This document shows, piece after piece, positions 29,030 to 37,444 of a stretch of DNA of 64,000 bases. The notes beneath the pieces are model-generated. The model searched no databases. It had not been told where the DNA came from and worked only from the letters and a program-made list of their open reading frames with translations. The stretch covers positions 62,001 through 126,000 of the forward strand of contig NZ_JAMJXC010000002.1 of the NCBI RefSeq assembly GCF_023571765.1, in the 5' to 3' direction. The translations under genes and the position numbers were made by a program. Numbering within the stretch: the first letter of the stretch is position 1; the number at the start of each line of letters is the position of its first letter. The DNA comes from Xanthobacter aminoxidans (lineage in GTDB: Bacteria; Pseudomonadota; Alphaproteobacteria; Rhizobiales; Xanthobacteraceae).

Positions 29030-29437
29030 TCAGCTCACCGTCACGCCGGGGCCGATGAGCAGGCTCTTGCCGTTGGAGAGCTGCGCCAGAGGCCCGTCGC
29101 TGGTGATTTCCACCGAGGAGACCTTGCCGCTGATGCTGCCGTCTGCGGAGGTCACGGTGTGGCCCAGCGCGAGGTTGGCCGACTGCAAGGCGCTGGCAGC
29201 CAAAAGGGATTCCAGCTTCGCATTGCTCGCCACCTGCTGCTCCACCTGGGAGAAGGAGGCGAGCTGGGACATGTAGGCGGTGGAATCCATGGGCTGGGTC
29301 GGGTCCTGGTTCTGCAACTGCGCCACCAGGAGCTGGAGGAAGGCGTTGTAATCGATGCTGTTCGCCTTGCCGGCCGAGGCCGTCTTGCTCGTTGCGGCGC
29401 CGCCGGCTGCGGACGCGACGCTCTGGACCTGGGTCAT
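29030..29437 (-). CDS. flgD: Flagellar hook-capping scaffold FlgD (short form)
   Basis: A 135-residue FlgD. The conserved N-terminal region is clear: DYNAFLQLLVAQLQNQDPTQPMD and YMSQLASFSQVEQQ, followed by a short beta domain with GHTVTSADGS. Enteric FlgD is about 230 residues; alphaproteobacterial forms are shorter because the Ig-like C-domain is reduced. AAGGAG eight bases upstream decides the ATG at 29437 over one at 29458. Confidence 0.93.
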   Translation of the reverse strand: MTQVQSVASAAGGAATSKTASAGKANSIDYNAFLQLLVAQLQNQDPTQPMDSTAYMSQLASFSQVEQQVASNAKLESLLAASALQSANLALGHTVTSADGSISGKVSSVEITSDGPLAQLSNGKSLLIGPGVTVS

Positions 29438-29473
29438 GCTGCGATCTCCTTCTCGCACCCTTCTCGCCCGCGA

Positions 29474-29491
29474 GGATTGCGCGAGGCCGAC
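29474..29491 (-). promoter_or_regulatory. Weak FtcR-box candidate before flgD
   Basis: GTCGGCCTCGCGCAAT matches 12 of 16 positions of the flagellar motif. It lies 36 bp upstream of flgD in the only sizeable gap (91 bp) between flaF-flbT and fliR. CGAG follows nine bases after the second half-site, as at fliF. Confidence 0.35.
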
Positions 29492-29528
29492 CTTGCGGGC
29501 GGCCTTGCCGGCAACCGCGCGGAACGCG

Positions 29529-29939
29529 TCAGGCGACTTTCGGCGGCACGGCGCAGTTCAGGATCGCCTCCTCCAGCGGGAACATGCCCCTGAGCGCCTT
29601 CAGCGCCTCGAACGTGCGCCCCTCGCCGACGAGGCGGCCCGCGTCGTCGAGGTTCATCAGGATCGCGGGCTTGGTGAAGGTGGTCATCAGCGACGCCAGC
29701 TGACGGAAGAACAGCCCGCGTGCGGCATCGGCATTCGCCGGGTCCACCAGCAGCGACTGCGCCACGAAATAGAGCTGGCGCAGCGGCGTGGTGGTGTCTT
29801 CCGGCTGCATCACGTGGCTCTCCAGCAGGAAGGTCGCGTCGTTGAGCAGTTCCAGCGTCACCTTGCGGTCCACCTGGAAGACGGCGCCGTTGAGAAACAG
29901 CTTTTCGCCGGCCTTGAGGGAGATGTGCATGGACTTCAT
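29529..29939 (-). CDS. flbT: Flagellin synthesis repressor FlbT
   Basis: A 136-residue FlbT with the typical start MKSMHISLKAGEKLFLNGAV, then VDRKVTLELLNDATFLLE and QLYFVAQ. In Caulobacter, FlbT binds the 5' leader of flagellin mRNA and limits its stability until the hook is complete. Its target here may be the hairpin-rich leader of fliC at 49247-49299. The second of two adjacent ATG codons (29939) is preferred from family alignments; the first, at 29942, overlaps the flaF stop. Confidence 0.93.
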   Translation of the reverse strand: MKSMHISLKAGEKLFLNGAVFQVDRKVTLELLNDATFLLESHVMQPEDTTTPLRQLYFVAQSLLVDPANADAARGLFFRQLASLMTTFTKPAILMNLDDAGRLVGEGRTFEALKALRGMFPLEEAILNCAVPPKVA

Positions 29940-30286
29940 CATTTCAGGCCATCCCGGATCGCGCGATTGACGTCGATGAGCATGGGAATGTCGCCGCCCG
30001 TGCCGGAGATCAGGCGGTCGCACTCCTGGATCACCCACAGGCCGAGGGAGGCGAGCGTCCCGCGCAGCTCGCGCGGCAGCTCGTTGTTGGCATCGGCAAG
30101 ATCGCTGATGAAGAAGCCCCAGAGCTTCTGCAGATAGGCGACCGCCGCCAGCACCTCGCGCGAGCCGGGCTCCGCCTTGGCCGCGAGGGTGAGCAGATTC
30201 ACCGCTTGGTCGAGGGCGAGGCGCTCACGCTCGCGGTTGAGCGTCGCGGACTCGTCAAGTATTTCCGCGTAGGAGAATCGGTACAT
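29939..30286 (-). CDS. flaF: Flagellin biosynthesis regulator FlaF
   Basis: A 115-residue helical protein with FlaF features: SYAEILDESATLNRERERLALDQAV at the start and LQKLWGFFISDL in the middle. FlaF is needed for flagellin secretion or translation and acts opposite to FlbT, with which it forms an adjacent pair in alphaproteobacteria. The ATG at 30286 has GAGG upstream; a GTG three bases earlier is the alternative. It begins 14 bp after the flgL stop codon. Confidence 0.93.
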   Translation of the reverse strand: MYRFSYAEILDESATLNRERERLALDQAVNLLTLAAKAEPGSREVLAAVAYLQKLWGFFISDLADANNELPRELRGTLASLGLWVIQECDRLISGTGGDIPMLIDVNRAIRDGLK

Positions 30287-30300
30287 CACGCACCCTCATG

Positions 30301-31350
30301 TCAGATGTAGTTCAGGATGCTCAGCTGCATCACCTTTGACGTGGTCGCGTAGGACATCTGCAACTGCGTCGTCAGGGTGTCGAGGCGGGTCTTCGCCTCG
30401 GCGGGGTCGACCCCTTCGAGGACGTTGATCCTCCGGTCGACGAGATCGGACACCTTGGCCAGCGCCTCGTCCGCCGCGTCCACCCGGGACTTGGACACCC
30501 CGAGCTGCGCGGACAGCGCAACGACGCCGCTCACGCCCGCGCCGGCAACAGTGACGGCCTTGTCCAGTACCACCTTGCGGGTCGCTTCCGAGAGGGAGGC
30601 TGTGCCAAGCTCCGACACCATGGTGAATGCCATGGCAAGGTTGCGCATGGCTGTCGTGTTGGCGGTGGTGGTGACGGGAACGCGCGCGGTGTCGGAGATC
30701 TGGCTGGTCAGCGCCTCGTCGGACGCGCCGGACCAGTTCGCGCCCCACGCGGGATCGGCGAACAGGTCCTTGAAGGCGCCGTCGAGGAAGGACGACATGT
30801 CGGCGGCGGAGATATCCGCCACCTGCGGGTCCGCCTGCGGGTTCGCGGGATCAAGCCCGAACGCGCCGGCGAACGCCGCATTCACCACCGCCTTGGGGCC
30901 GGTCGCGTAATCGGCCATGGGCTTTTCGGCGCTGTTGATGCCGGCGAACAGGTAGCGCTGCCCGTCCGTGGCGTTCAAATGCGCGGTGAAGGCATCGAGC
31001 GCCGATTTCGCCTGATCCGCGAGGATGGCGCCGGAGGCGTTGCCCGCCTGCCCGGCGAGGATGTCCTTCAGGAACTGGTTGGCGTCGTCCGAGATCTGCG
31101 AGAGCGCCACCTGGCTGTGGCCGAGCAGGCTCGAAGCCAGCGCATTGCCCTGCTTCTGCGACAGGATCGCGCCGCGCGCCAGATGCAGCGCCACGCTCTC
31201 CCCCGTCGCGATGCCCAGCGTCAGGCCCACGTCCGCCTGCCGGCCGGTGGCGATTTCGGTGGTGGCCTTCGAGATGTCCGATTGCAGCTTCGGCAGCGCC
31301 GCGCGGGACGGGGAGGTCCAGGCGAGGGTGGAGATGTAGGTGCTGCGCAT
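30301..31350 (-). CDS. flgL: Hook-filament junction protein FlgL (HAP3)
   Basis: A 349-residue flagellin-like junction protein. The N-terminal coiled-coil region (about 15-150) includes LQSDISKATTEIATGRQADVGL and the C-terminal helix ends LQMSYATTSKVMQLSILNYI, the family signature. It links FlgK to the filament. It starts three bases after the flgK stop, so flgE-flgK-flgL-flaF-flbT form one transcription unit. Confidence 0.95.
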   Translation of the reverse strand: MRSTYISTLAWTSPSRAALPKLQSDISKATTEIATGRQADVGLTLGIATGESVALHLARGAILSQKQGNALASSLLGHSQVALSQISDDANQFLKDILAGQAGNASGAILADQAKSALDAFTAHLNATDGQRYLFAGINSAEKPMADYATGPKAVVNAAFAGAFGLDPANPQADPQVADISAADMSSFLDGAFKDLFADPAWGANWSGASDEALTSQISDTARVPVTTTANTTAMRNLAMAFTMVSELGTASLSEATRKVVLDKAVTVAGAGVSGVVALSAQLGVSKSRVDAADEALAKVSDLVDRRINVLEGVDPAEAKTRLDTLTTQLQMSYATTSKVMQLSILNYI

Positions 31351-31353
31351 GGC

Positions 31354-32808
31354 TTAGCCGATCATCTGGAAGAGGCTGTCGTAGAGCTGGTTCACCACGC
31401 CCATCAGCTTGGACGTGGCCTGATAGCCGCGCTCCAGTTCGAGCTGGCTGGCATATTCGTCGTCGAGGTTCACGCCGGTGGCGGCGGAAAGCGCGTTGGA
31501 GGCCTGCGCCAGCACCGTCTTCTGGGAATCGAGCCGGGTGTCCGCCGCCTTGCGGGCGCCTTCCAGCCAACTCACCGAGGCAGTGCCGAAGGAGACGAGG
31601 CTCTGGTTGTCGGAGAGTTGCGCCGCACCGTCATAGGAGCGGGGCGCGTCGAGCGCGGCGGACAGCGCCTTCAGCCGGCCGGCGAAGCTCGCCGCGCCTG
31701 AGGTGTTGGCGGCGAAGGGCGCGCCGTTCATGCCGCCGTCGCGCAGCAGGCGGATGTCGCCGCCCTGCCCTACGTCCACGGCCGCGTTCACCGCGAGCGT
31801 TCCGGCGAGGCCGGGCGAAAGACCGCCGGGCACCGTGGCGCTGCCCGCGGCGGGCACGAACAGGCCGGCGCGCGTGTTGCCCGCGCCGTCGGTCTCCTTG
31901 AACGCGTCGGTGAGGCCGCGCGCCAGTTCGTCCAGCTGGGTCTGGTAGGTGCTCGCGGCGTCGTCGCGCAACTGGGTGAGACCGGCGATGCGGCCGGTGC
32001 GCACCGGCATGGTGGCGTCGCGCCCCGTCACCGACACGCCGTCCACGAACACGCTGCCGCCCTGCGTGTTCGCATCGAGCGTGTGGGCGGGGGTGAAGCC
32101 CACCGTGCGGGCGGTGGTCTCGAACAGGGTCGCGCCGCCCTCGGTGTAGATGACGATGTCGTTATTGGCCCGCGTCACCGTGGAGATGCCGATCTCCTCG
32201 GAAAGTCTGGCGAGGATGGAATCGCGGCGGTCCAGCGCATCGGTCATGTCGGCGCCGGCGGCGCTGCCCTTCACGATGGCGCTGTTCTCCGCCTCGAACT
32301 GGTGGAGCAGGTCGTTGACGGTCCCGACCGACGTGGCAATCGCCGCATCCGCATCCGTGCGCACCTGCTGCACCGTGTCCGTGGCGGTGTTGAGGGAGGA
32401 GGCGAGGTCCTGCGCGGCGGTCACGGCCGCCTGGGCGAGGGTCATGTCGTCCGGCGTGTCGGCGGCGCGCGCGAGCGCATCCTTCAGCGTGCCGAGGCGG
32501 GCGACGGGGGAGGTCGGGTCCTGCGGGTCGCCTACGGTCTGGGCGAGGCGGCCGAGGCCATCGGCGAGGGCCTGCTGCGCGGCGCTGTCCGAGGTCGCGC
32601 CCAGCATCCGCTCGAACAGGGCGCTGCCCGTGGCGCGGGTGATGGAGACCACCCGCACCGAGCCGTCCGCCGCCGTGGTGGTGACGGCGATCTTGCGCGA
32701 GGCGGAAGCCTCGCCCGCCCCCGCCACGTTGCGGCTGGACAAGGCGATCTTCGCCGAATTGGCGGCGAGCGAGGACTGCGCCGTGTTGAAGGCGAGGGAG
32801 AGGCTCAT
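31354..32808 (-). CDS. flgK: Hook-filament junction protein FlgK (HAP1)
   Basis: A 484-residue FlgK. It begins MSLSLAFNTAQSSLAANSAK, a HAP1-type N-terminal helix, and contains the DALDRRDSILARLSEEIGI segment conserved in FlgK. It ends with a coiled coil YASQLELERGYQATSKLMGV and NQLYDSLFQMIG. It forms the first junction layer on the hook. It lies 32 bp after flgE. Confidence 0.95.
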   Translation of the reverse strand: MSLSLAFNTAQSSLAANSAKIALSSRNVAGAGEASASRKIAVTTTAADGSVRVVSITRATGSALFERMLGATSDSAAQQALADGLGRLAQTVGDPQDPTSPVARLGTLKDALARAADTPDDMTLAQAAVTAAQDLASSLNTATDTVQQVRTDADAAIATSVGTVNDLLHQFEAENSAIVKGSAAGADMTDALDRRDSILARLSEEIGISTVTRANNDIVIYTEGGATLFETTARTVGFTPAHTLDANTQGGSVFVDGVSVTGRDATMPVRTGRIAGLTQLRDDAASTYQTQLDELARGLTDAFKETDGAGNTRAGLFVPAAGSATVPGGLSPGLAGTLAVNAAVDVGQGGDIRLLRDGGMNGAPFAANTSGAASFAGRLKALSAALDAPRSYDGAAQLSDNQSLVSFGTASVSWLEGARKAADTRLDSQKTVLAQASNALSAATGVNLDDEYASQLELERGYQATSKLMGVVNQLYDSLFQMIG

Positions 32809-32840
32809 GATGCACCCGTGCGCGGCGCGGCGGCGTCAGG

Positions 32841-34097
32841 TCAGCGCTTCAGGTTCATCAGCACGTCGAGCAGCTCGGTGCCGGTCTGGAACACCTTGGA
32901 ATTGGCGGTGTAGTCGCGCTGCGCCACGATCATGCGGGTGAGTTCGGAGGCCATGTCCACGTTGGACTGCTCGGTGGCGCCGGAGAGCAGCGAACCGACG
33001 CCGCCCTCGTTGGGAAAGCCGATCTGGATGGCGCCGGAATCCAGCGTGGTGCTGTAGGCGTTGCCCGTCAAAGGCTCCAGCCGATCCGGGCTCTGCACGG
33101 TGCCCAGCGGAATGCGGTAGATGGCGGATTTCCGGCCGTTGGCATCGGTGGCGTAGACGGTGCCGTCCTTGGCGATGGAGAAGTCGGAGATGGGGCTCGG
33201 CGCATTGCCGTTCACGCTGGCGGTGAAGGGCGTGTAGGGCGCCGCGAGCTGGGACATGCCGGCGAGATCGAGCGTCAGCGTCGCCCCGTTCGGCACGGCA
33301 AGCGAGATGCTGCCGCCGGAGGTGAGCTTGCCGCTGGCGTCGAAGGTCAGCGTCTGGGTGGAAAGCGGGCCGGACGCATAGGGGAAGGTGCCGTTGGCGG
33401 GGGCGGCGGCCTGGTCGTAGACCGCAAGCTCCCACACGCCCGGATTCTCGGCGGTCTTGGTCATGTAGAGATCGAGCGTCACCGCATTGCCGAGGTTGTC
33501 GTAGGCGACCAGCGAGGACTTGTCGGTGAAGCTCGCGCCCGCAACGTTGGCGCCGGCGGTGGGGGCGGTGGCGACCGCCGCATTGGACGGCAGGTTCGCC
33601 GCGAACGTGCCCTCGGTGGAGGGCGTCGCCGCCAGCTTGGTGTTCTGGAGGTTGATGGGCACGAGGCCGGCCGTGCCGTTCAGCACCACGTTGGGATCAC
33701 CCGCGGAGACATCGTAGCCCATCAGGGTGAGGCCGGCGCTGTTCACGAGGTTGCCGGTGCTGGCATCCACCTGGAACGAGCCCGCGCGGGTCAGCTGGGT
33801 CTGGCCGGACGGGTCGTTGACGAGGAAGAAGCCCGAGCCCTGCACCGCGAGATCGGTGGAGGACGAGGTGTAGTTCAGCGCGCCCTGCTGGCTGATGGCG
33901 TAGCGCACGTCCGTATTGACCGAGCCGGACTGATATTCCGTGCCGCCGGTCTCCAGCAGCAGCGAGGAGAATTGGGTGTCGGCGCGCTTGTAGCCCGCGG
34001 TACCGGCATTGGCGATGTTGTCGGAGACCGTGCCGAGCAGGTTGGATTGCGCGGTCATCCCCGACACGCTGGTGCGCAGCATTCCGTAAAGGCTCAT
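32841..34097 (-). CDS. flgE: Flagellar hook protein FlgE
   Basis: A 418-residue hook protein. The N-terminal rod motif SDNIANAGTAGYKRADTQF and the C-terminal motif MASELTRMIVAQRDYTANSKVFQ mark it, with the hook-specific central beta domains (GLVPINLQ, SFTDKSSLVAYDNLGN) between. GAGGA eight bases before the ATG at 34097 supports this start over one at 34163. It is preceded by a 105-bp gap that contains a candidate FtcR box, so a promoter for the flgE-to-cheR gene series is likely here. Confidence 0.96.
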   Translation of the reverse strand: MSLYGMLRTSVSGMTAQSNLLGTVSDNIANAGTAGYKRADTQFSSLLLETGGTEYQSGSVNTDVRYAISQQGALNYTSSSTDLAVQGSGFFLVNDPSGQTQLTRAGSFQVDASTGNLVNSAGLTLMGYDVSAGDPNVVLNGTAGLVPINLQNTKLAATPSTEGTFAANLPSNAAVATAPTAGANVAGASFTDKSSLVAYDNLGNAVTLDLYMTKTAENPGVWELAVYDQAAAPANGTFPYASGPLSTQTLTFDASGKLTSGGSISLAVPNGATLTLDLAGMSQLAAPYTPFTASVNGNAPSPISDFSIAKDGTVYATDANGRKSAIYRIPLGTVQSPDRLEPLTGNAYSTTLDSGAIQIGFPNEGGVGSLLSGATEQSNVDMASELTRMIVAQRDYTANSKVFQTGTELLDVLMNLKR

Positions 34098-34183
34098 GGC
34101 TCGGTCCTCGTCGCGGTCTGAAAGGGCGCGCCCGCCGGAAGGAGGAGCCTGCGCCAGTGTCATCGCCGCATCTGAGGGCGGAT

Positions 34184-34201
34184 GGCTTGCGCGGGGCTGG
34201 A
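34184..34201 (-). promoter_or_regulatory. Candidate FtcR box upstream of flgE
   Basis: TCCAGCCCCGCGCAAG matches 13 of 16 positions of the motif and is followed nine bases later by CTCA. It lies 86 bp before the flgE start in the fliI-flgE gap. This would give the hook, export and chemotaxis genes a promoter separate from DUF1217-flgF-fliI. Confidence 0.55.
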
Positions 34202-34202
34202 C

Positions 34203-35540
34203 TCAGCTCTTCAGCGCGGCCGCGAGATCGGAAAAGGCGGCAAGGCTCGGCGGATCGCCGGGGTCCTGCCGCAGGGCGTCGTAGATGCGCGGCACGATGG
34301 CCACGGCCTGATCCAGCTCGCCGTCGGCGCCGGGCTGGTAGCCGCCCATCAGGCGCAGGTCGCGCGTGTCCTCGAAGCGGGCGATCATGGCCTTCAGCCG
34401 CCGCACCAGATCGCGCTCCGGCTCGCTCCACACCTCGCCGGCCAGCCGCGAGATCGAGCCGAGCAGATTGATGGCGGGAAAGCGCCCCTGGTCCGCGATG
34501 GCGCGGTCGAGCACGATGTGGCCGTCCAGCGTGCCGCGGATGGCATCCGCCACGGGATCGTTGTGGTCGTCGCCATCCACCAGCACGGAGAAGATGCCGG
34601 TGATGGCCCCCTCCCCCTCCATCCCCGGCCCGGCCCGCTCCAGCAGCTTCGGCAGCGTCGAGAAGACGCTGGGCGCATAGCCCCGCGCCACCGCCGGCTC
34701 CCCCGCCGCCAGCGCCACGTCGCGCGCGGCATGGGCGTAGCGGGTGACGGAATCGACGATGAGCAGCACGCTCTCCCCGGCATCGCGGAAATATTCCGCC
34801 ACCGCCAGCGCCGCCTGCGGCGCGAGCCGGCGCATCATGGGGCTCTGATCGGACGTGGAGACGATGACCACCGCCCGGTCACGGCTGGCGGCGAGCGGGC
34901 CTTCCAGAAACTCCCGTACCTCGCGCCCGCGCTCCCCCACCAGCGCCACCACCACGGTATCGAAACCGGCCGAGCGCGCGAACATGGAGAGCAGCGTGGA
35001 CTTGCCCACGCCCGAGCCGGCGAAGATGCCGATGCGCTGGCCCTCGCATATGGGGGTGAAGATATCCACCGCGCGCACCCCGGTGACGAGCGGCCGATGC
35101 ACACGCCCGCGCGCCATGGCGGGCGGCGGCTCGGCATCAAGCGGCATCCGGCACGGGCCATGGGCCAGCGGCTCGGACCGGTCCAGCGGGCGACCCAGCG
35201 CATCGATGACGCGCCCCTTCCAGGAACGATCCGGACGGAGCGCGAGGGGGCCGATGCGGAAGGCCGGCGTGCCGATGCCCACCGACACCCGCTCGTCGAA
35301 CGGCTTCACCACCGCGCCCGCCGGATCGATGCGCACCACCTCGCCGATGCTGGTGCCTGACGCCTGCTCGAAGCCCACGCGCTCGCCGAGCGTGACGAAG
35401 CTGGAGAGGCCGGAGACCCGCACATGGGTCGGCGCCACCTCCCGCACGATGCCGCCGACGCGGACGATGGGATTTTCCTCGAGGCCACTTTCTACGGCGT
35501 GGCGCAGGCGCTGGAGCGCGTTGACCGGGGGCGCGCTCAT
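34203..35540 (-). CDS. fliI: Flagellar export ATPase FliI
   Basis: A 445-residue ATPase related to the F1 beta subunit. The Walker A motif GSGVGKST lies near residue 174 and Walker B is in SVLLIVDSVTRYAHA. Other conserved runs are LVGERGREVREFLE and YAPSVFSTLPKLLERAG. It dissociates export substrates from chaperones at the base of the export gate, regulated by FliH (52547). The start overlaps the flgF stop by 4 bp. Confidence 0.97.
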   Translation of the reverse strand: MSAPPVNALQRLRHAVESGLEENPIVRVGGIVREVAPTHVRVSGLSSFVTLGERVGFEQASGTSIGEVVRIDPAGAVVKPFDERVSVGIGTPAFRIGPLALRPDRSWKGRVIDALGRPLDRSEPLAHGPCRMPLDAEPPPAMARGRVHRPLVTGVRAVDIFTPICEGQRIGIFAGSGVGKSTLLSMFARSAGFDTVVVALVGERGREVREFLEGPLAASRDRAVVIVSTSDQSPMMRRLAPQAALAVAEYFRDAGESVLLIVDSVTRYAHAARDVALAAGEPAVARGYAPSVFSTLPKLLERAGPGMEGEGAITGIFSVLVDGDDHNDPVADAIRGTLDGHIVLDRAIADQGRFPAINLLGSISRLAGEVWSEPERDLVRRLKAMIARFEDTRDLRLMGGYQPGADGELDQAVAIVPRIYDALRQDPGDPPSLAAFSDLAAALKS

Positions 35541-36259
35541 CCCGGACCAAGCTCGCGAATGGTCTGCGAGGTGGAATCTTCGGTCTGCGACACGGCGGAG
35601 GCGGCCATCTCGAAGGCGCGCTGGAGGGCGATGAGGCGCGTCATCTCGGTGACGGCATCCACGTTCGCGCCTTCCACGAAGCCCTGCCGCACCACGTTGC
35701 GGGTGTAGTCCTGCACCAGCGCGGCGGACTTGTCCGGCACCACCAGCGCACCGTCGCGGCGCGCAAGCTTCGCGTCCTCCGGGATCAGGAACAGGCCGAC
35801 ACGGCCGATGGGGCGGCGGTTCTGGGAAATGGAGCCGTCGGTGCCGATGCGCACGGTGCCGCCGGTGGGATCGATGACCACCGGCGCGCCGGAGGCATCG
35901 AGGATGGGCCGGCCGGAGAGCGTGCGCAATTCGCCCTCCGGGCTCATGCTCATCCGCCCATCGCGGGTATAGGCGGTGGTCGCGCCGTCGCGCACCGCGA
36001 ACCAGCCCTTGCCCTCCACCGCGATGTCCAGCGGATTGCCGGTGGGGTTGATCGGCCCCGACTTGCGCGAGGTGTAGGTCTCGCCGGTGGAGGTGAAGGA
36101 CACGCCCTGCCCCCCGGCCCTGGAGACCATCTCCTCGAACCGCACCTCTTCCGCCCGGTAGCCGGCGGTGTTGAGATTGGCCACGTTGTTGGCGATGGTG
36201 GTCAGGCGCTTGTCGGCGGCCAGCTGCGCCGAGAGCGAGACGTAGAGACCTGAGCCCAT
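35537..36259 (-). CDS. flgF: Flagellar basal-body rod protein FlgF
   Basis: A 240-residue rod protein with the N-terminal motif IANNVANLNTAGYRAEEVRFEE, the central NPLDIAVEGKGWFAV segment, and the C-terminal MTRLIALQRAFEMAASAVSQ helix. FlgF is the proximal rod subunit that stacks with FlgB, FlgC and FlgG. It starts one base after the DUF1217 gene stop and overlaps fliI by 4 bp. Confidence 0.93.
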   Translation of the reverse strand: MGSGLYVSLSAQLAADKRLTTIANNVANLNTAGYRAEEVRFEEMVSRAGGQGVSFTSTGETYTSRKSGPINPTGNPLDIAVEGKGWFAVRDGATTAYTRDGRMSMSPEGELRTLSGRPILDASGAPVVIDPTGGTVRIGTDGSISQNRRPIGRVGLFLIPEDAKLARRDGALVVPDKSAALVQDYTRNVVRQGFVEGANVDAVTEMTRLIALQRAFEMAASAVSQTEDSTSQTIRELGPG

Positions 36260-36260
36260 C

Positions 36261-37025
36261 TCAGCCTCCGTATTTCAGGTTGAGGATAGAAAAGGAGGCC
36301 GCGCTCGACGTGCGGACAGAGAAAAGATCGAGCACCGGGGCGGCATCCACGCCCTGCGCCACGTCCCACTTGGCGCTGAAGCGGCGCAGCAGCGCATCGA
36401 GCTTCGCCGGCTCCTTCAGGTCCGCGATGTTGAGCTGCGCCTTCACCGCCTTGGCCTGCTTCTCGATGGGGGCGGCCGCCATGGCGTCGGGAAAGTCGTA
36501 GATGGTCTTCACCACCTTCCAGAGCGCGGGATCGGCCAGCAGGCCGTAGACGGATTTCACGGCGGGGGCCTGGCGCTGGAAATAGAGCGCGAGCTGCACG
36601 CCCTCGTTGCTGGCGCCCTGGTCCGCCTCCAGCGCCTGGCGCACGTAGCGGTCCACCACCTTCTGCCCCGCCTCGGGCGATTGGGTGGCGGCGGCGCCGA
36701 GGCCCTTGAAATCGAACACCTTGGCGAAGGCCTTGAAGCGATCGTCGTTGAGCTTGTTGGCGAAGCTCTTGGGATCGGTCACGCCCTCCTTCAGCACCTT
36801 GCGCATGTAGCCCTTGGCATAGGCCATGTCCTCGAGGCCGAACGCCTTCATGGCATAGGTGAAGAGCCGGGTATCCTTCAGAAAGCCGTCGATGCTCGTC
36901 ACCTTGCCGATGTGCTTGAGGTAGTAGCCCGATTCGAGCGCCACCGGCTTCTCGGCCGCCTTGGTCGACAAGGAGCGCGTCATGTCGCGCGCCAGCAGGC
37001 GGTAGGTGAGGAGCGTGCTTTCCAT
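36261..37025 (-). CDS. DUF1217-family flagellar-cluster protein
   Basis: A 254-residue protein of the DUF1217 family, found next to flagellar genes in rhizobia but of unknown molecular function. It has no signal peptide or membrane span and is mostly helical. Recognisable segments are KVTSIDGFLKDTRLFTYAMKAFGLED, YAKGYMRKVLKEGV and the C-terminal VLDLFSVRTSSAASFSILNL. It is the promoter-proximal gene of the DUF1217-flgF-fliI unit, with a strong FtcR-box candidate 67 bp upstream. Confidence 0.8.
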   Translation of the reverse strand: MESTLLTYRLLARDMTRSLSTKAAEKPVALESGYYLKHIGKVTSIDGFLKDTRLFTYAMKAFGLEDMAYAKGYMRKVLKEGVTDPKSFANKLNDDRFKAFAKVFDFKGLGAAATQSPEAGQKVVDRYVRQALEADQGASNEGVQLALYFQRQAPAVKSVYGLLADPALWKVVKTIYDFPDAMAAAPIEKQAKAVKAQLNIADLKEPAKLDALLRRFSAKWDVAQGVDAAPVLDLFSVRTSSAASFSILNLKYGG

Positions 37026-37092
37026 GGGAGCATCCGCGGGGAACAGGGCGCGCGCGGCGGGAGGCCGGCGGCCGGCCTATTCCGCATGCCCT

Positions 37093-37110
37093 GCCTTGCG
37101 TGAGCCTTGC
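37093..37110 (-). promoter_or_regulatory. Candidate FtcR box upstream of DUF1217-flgF-fliI
   Basis: GCAAGGCTCACGCAAG matches 15 of 16 motif positions with both half-sites intact. It lies 67 bp before the start of the DUF1217 gene. Confidence 0.65.
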
Positions 37111-37385
37111 GGGCTTAAGGCGCTCAATATGTGAGGATTTTCGGGATCAGCCCAGCGCGGACCGGAAGACGTCATCTCTGACACCCCCCGGTCCGGCCAC
37201 CCCGTGCCGGTCAGGGCTAGGCACGGGATATCGAAGGCTTCGCAACGGCCGAACATGCAACCAGAAAGGCCGGCGAGCCAAGACGCGAGTTGTGTAGCAT
37301 GCACAACCCAAAGAGGGCAGAACAATCCATTCCATTTTGGCGGTGATTATGGAGTGAACGCGGGTCATTGCAAGGATCGACAGAG

Positions 37386-37403
37386 CACAGCCTCGCACAA
37401 TCC
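37386..37403 (+). promoter_or_regulatory. Candidate FtcR box upstream of motA
   Basis: CACAGCCTCGCACAAT matches 12 of 16 positions. The second half-site is followed nine bases later by CTAC, as CTAG follows at flgB and motE. It lies 41 bp before the motA start. Confidence 0.5.
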
Positions 37404-37444
37404 TCGCCCCCTACCACCGGACACTGGACAGAACGGGGGAAGCC

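Larger units (their letters stand above)
37026..37444. promoter_or_regulatory. 419-bp divergent promoter region between DUF1217-flgF-fliI and motA-fliM
   Basis: No gene is visible. It contains two copies of the flagellar direct-repeat motif: one on the minus strand at 37093-37110 and one on the plus strand at 37386-37403. It also has an 8-bp inverted repeat CCCGTGCC/GGCACGGG (37201-37227) and GTTGTG-N7-CACAAC (37289-37307). The motA side is AT-richer. Confidence 0.6.

Noticed and set aside
29480-29510. Two CAAG elements near flgD read as a second flagellar box
   Set aside because: They are 12 bp apart, not 11, so they do not fit the motif; the overlapping weaker site at 29474-29491 has the right geometry.
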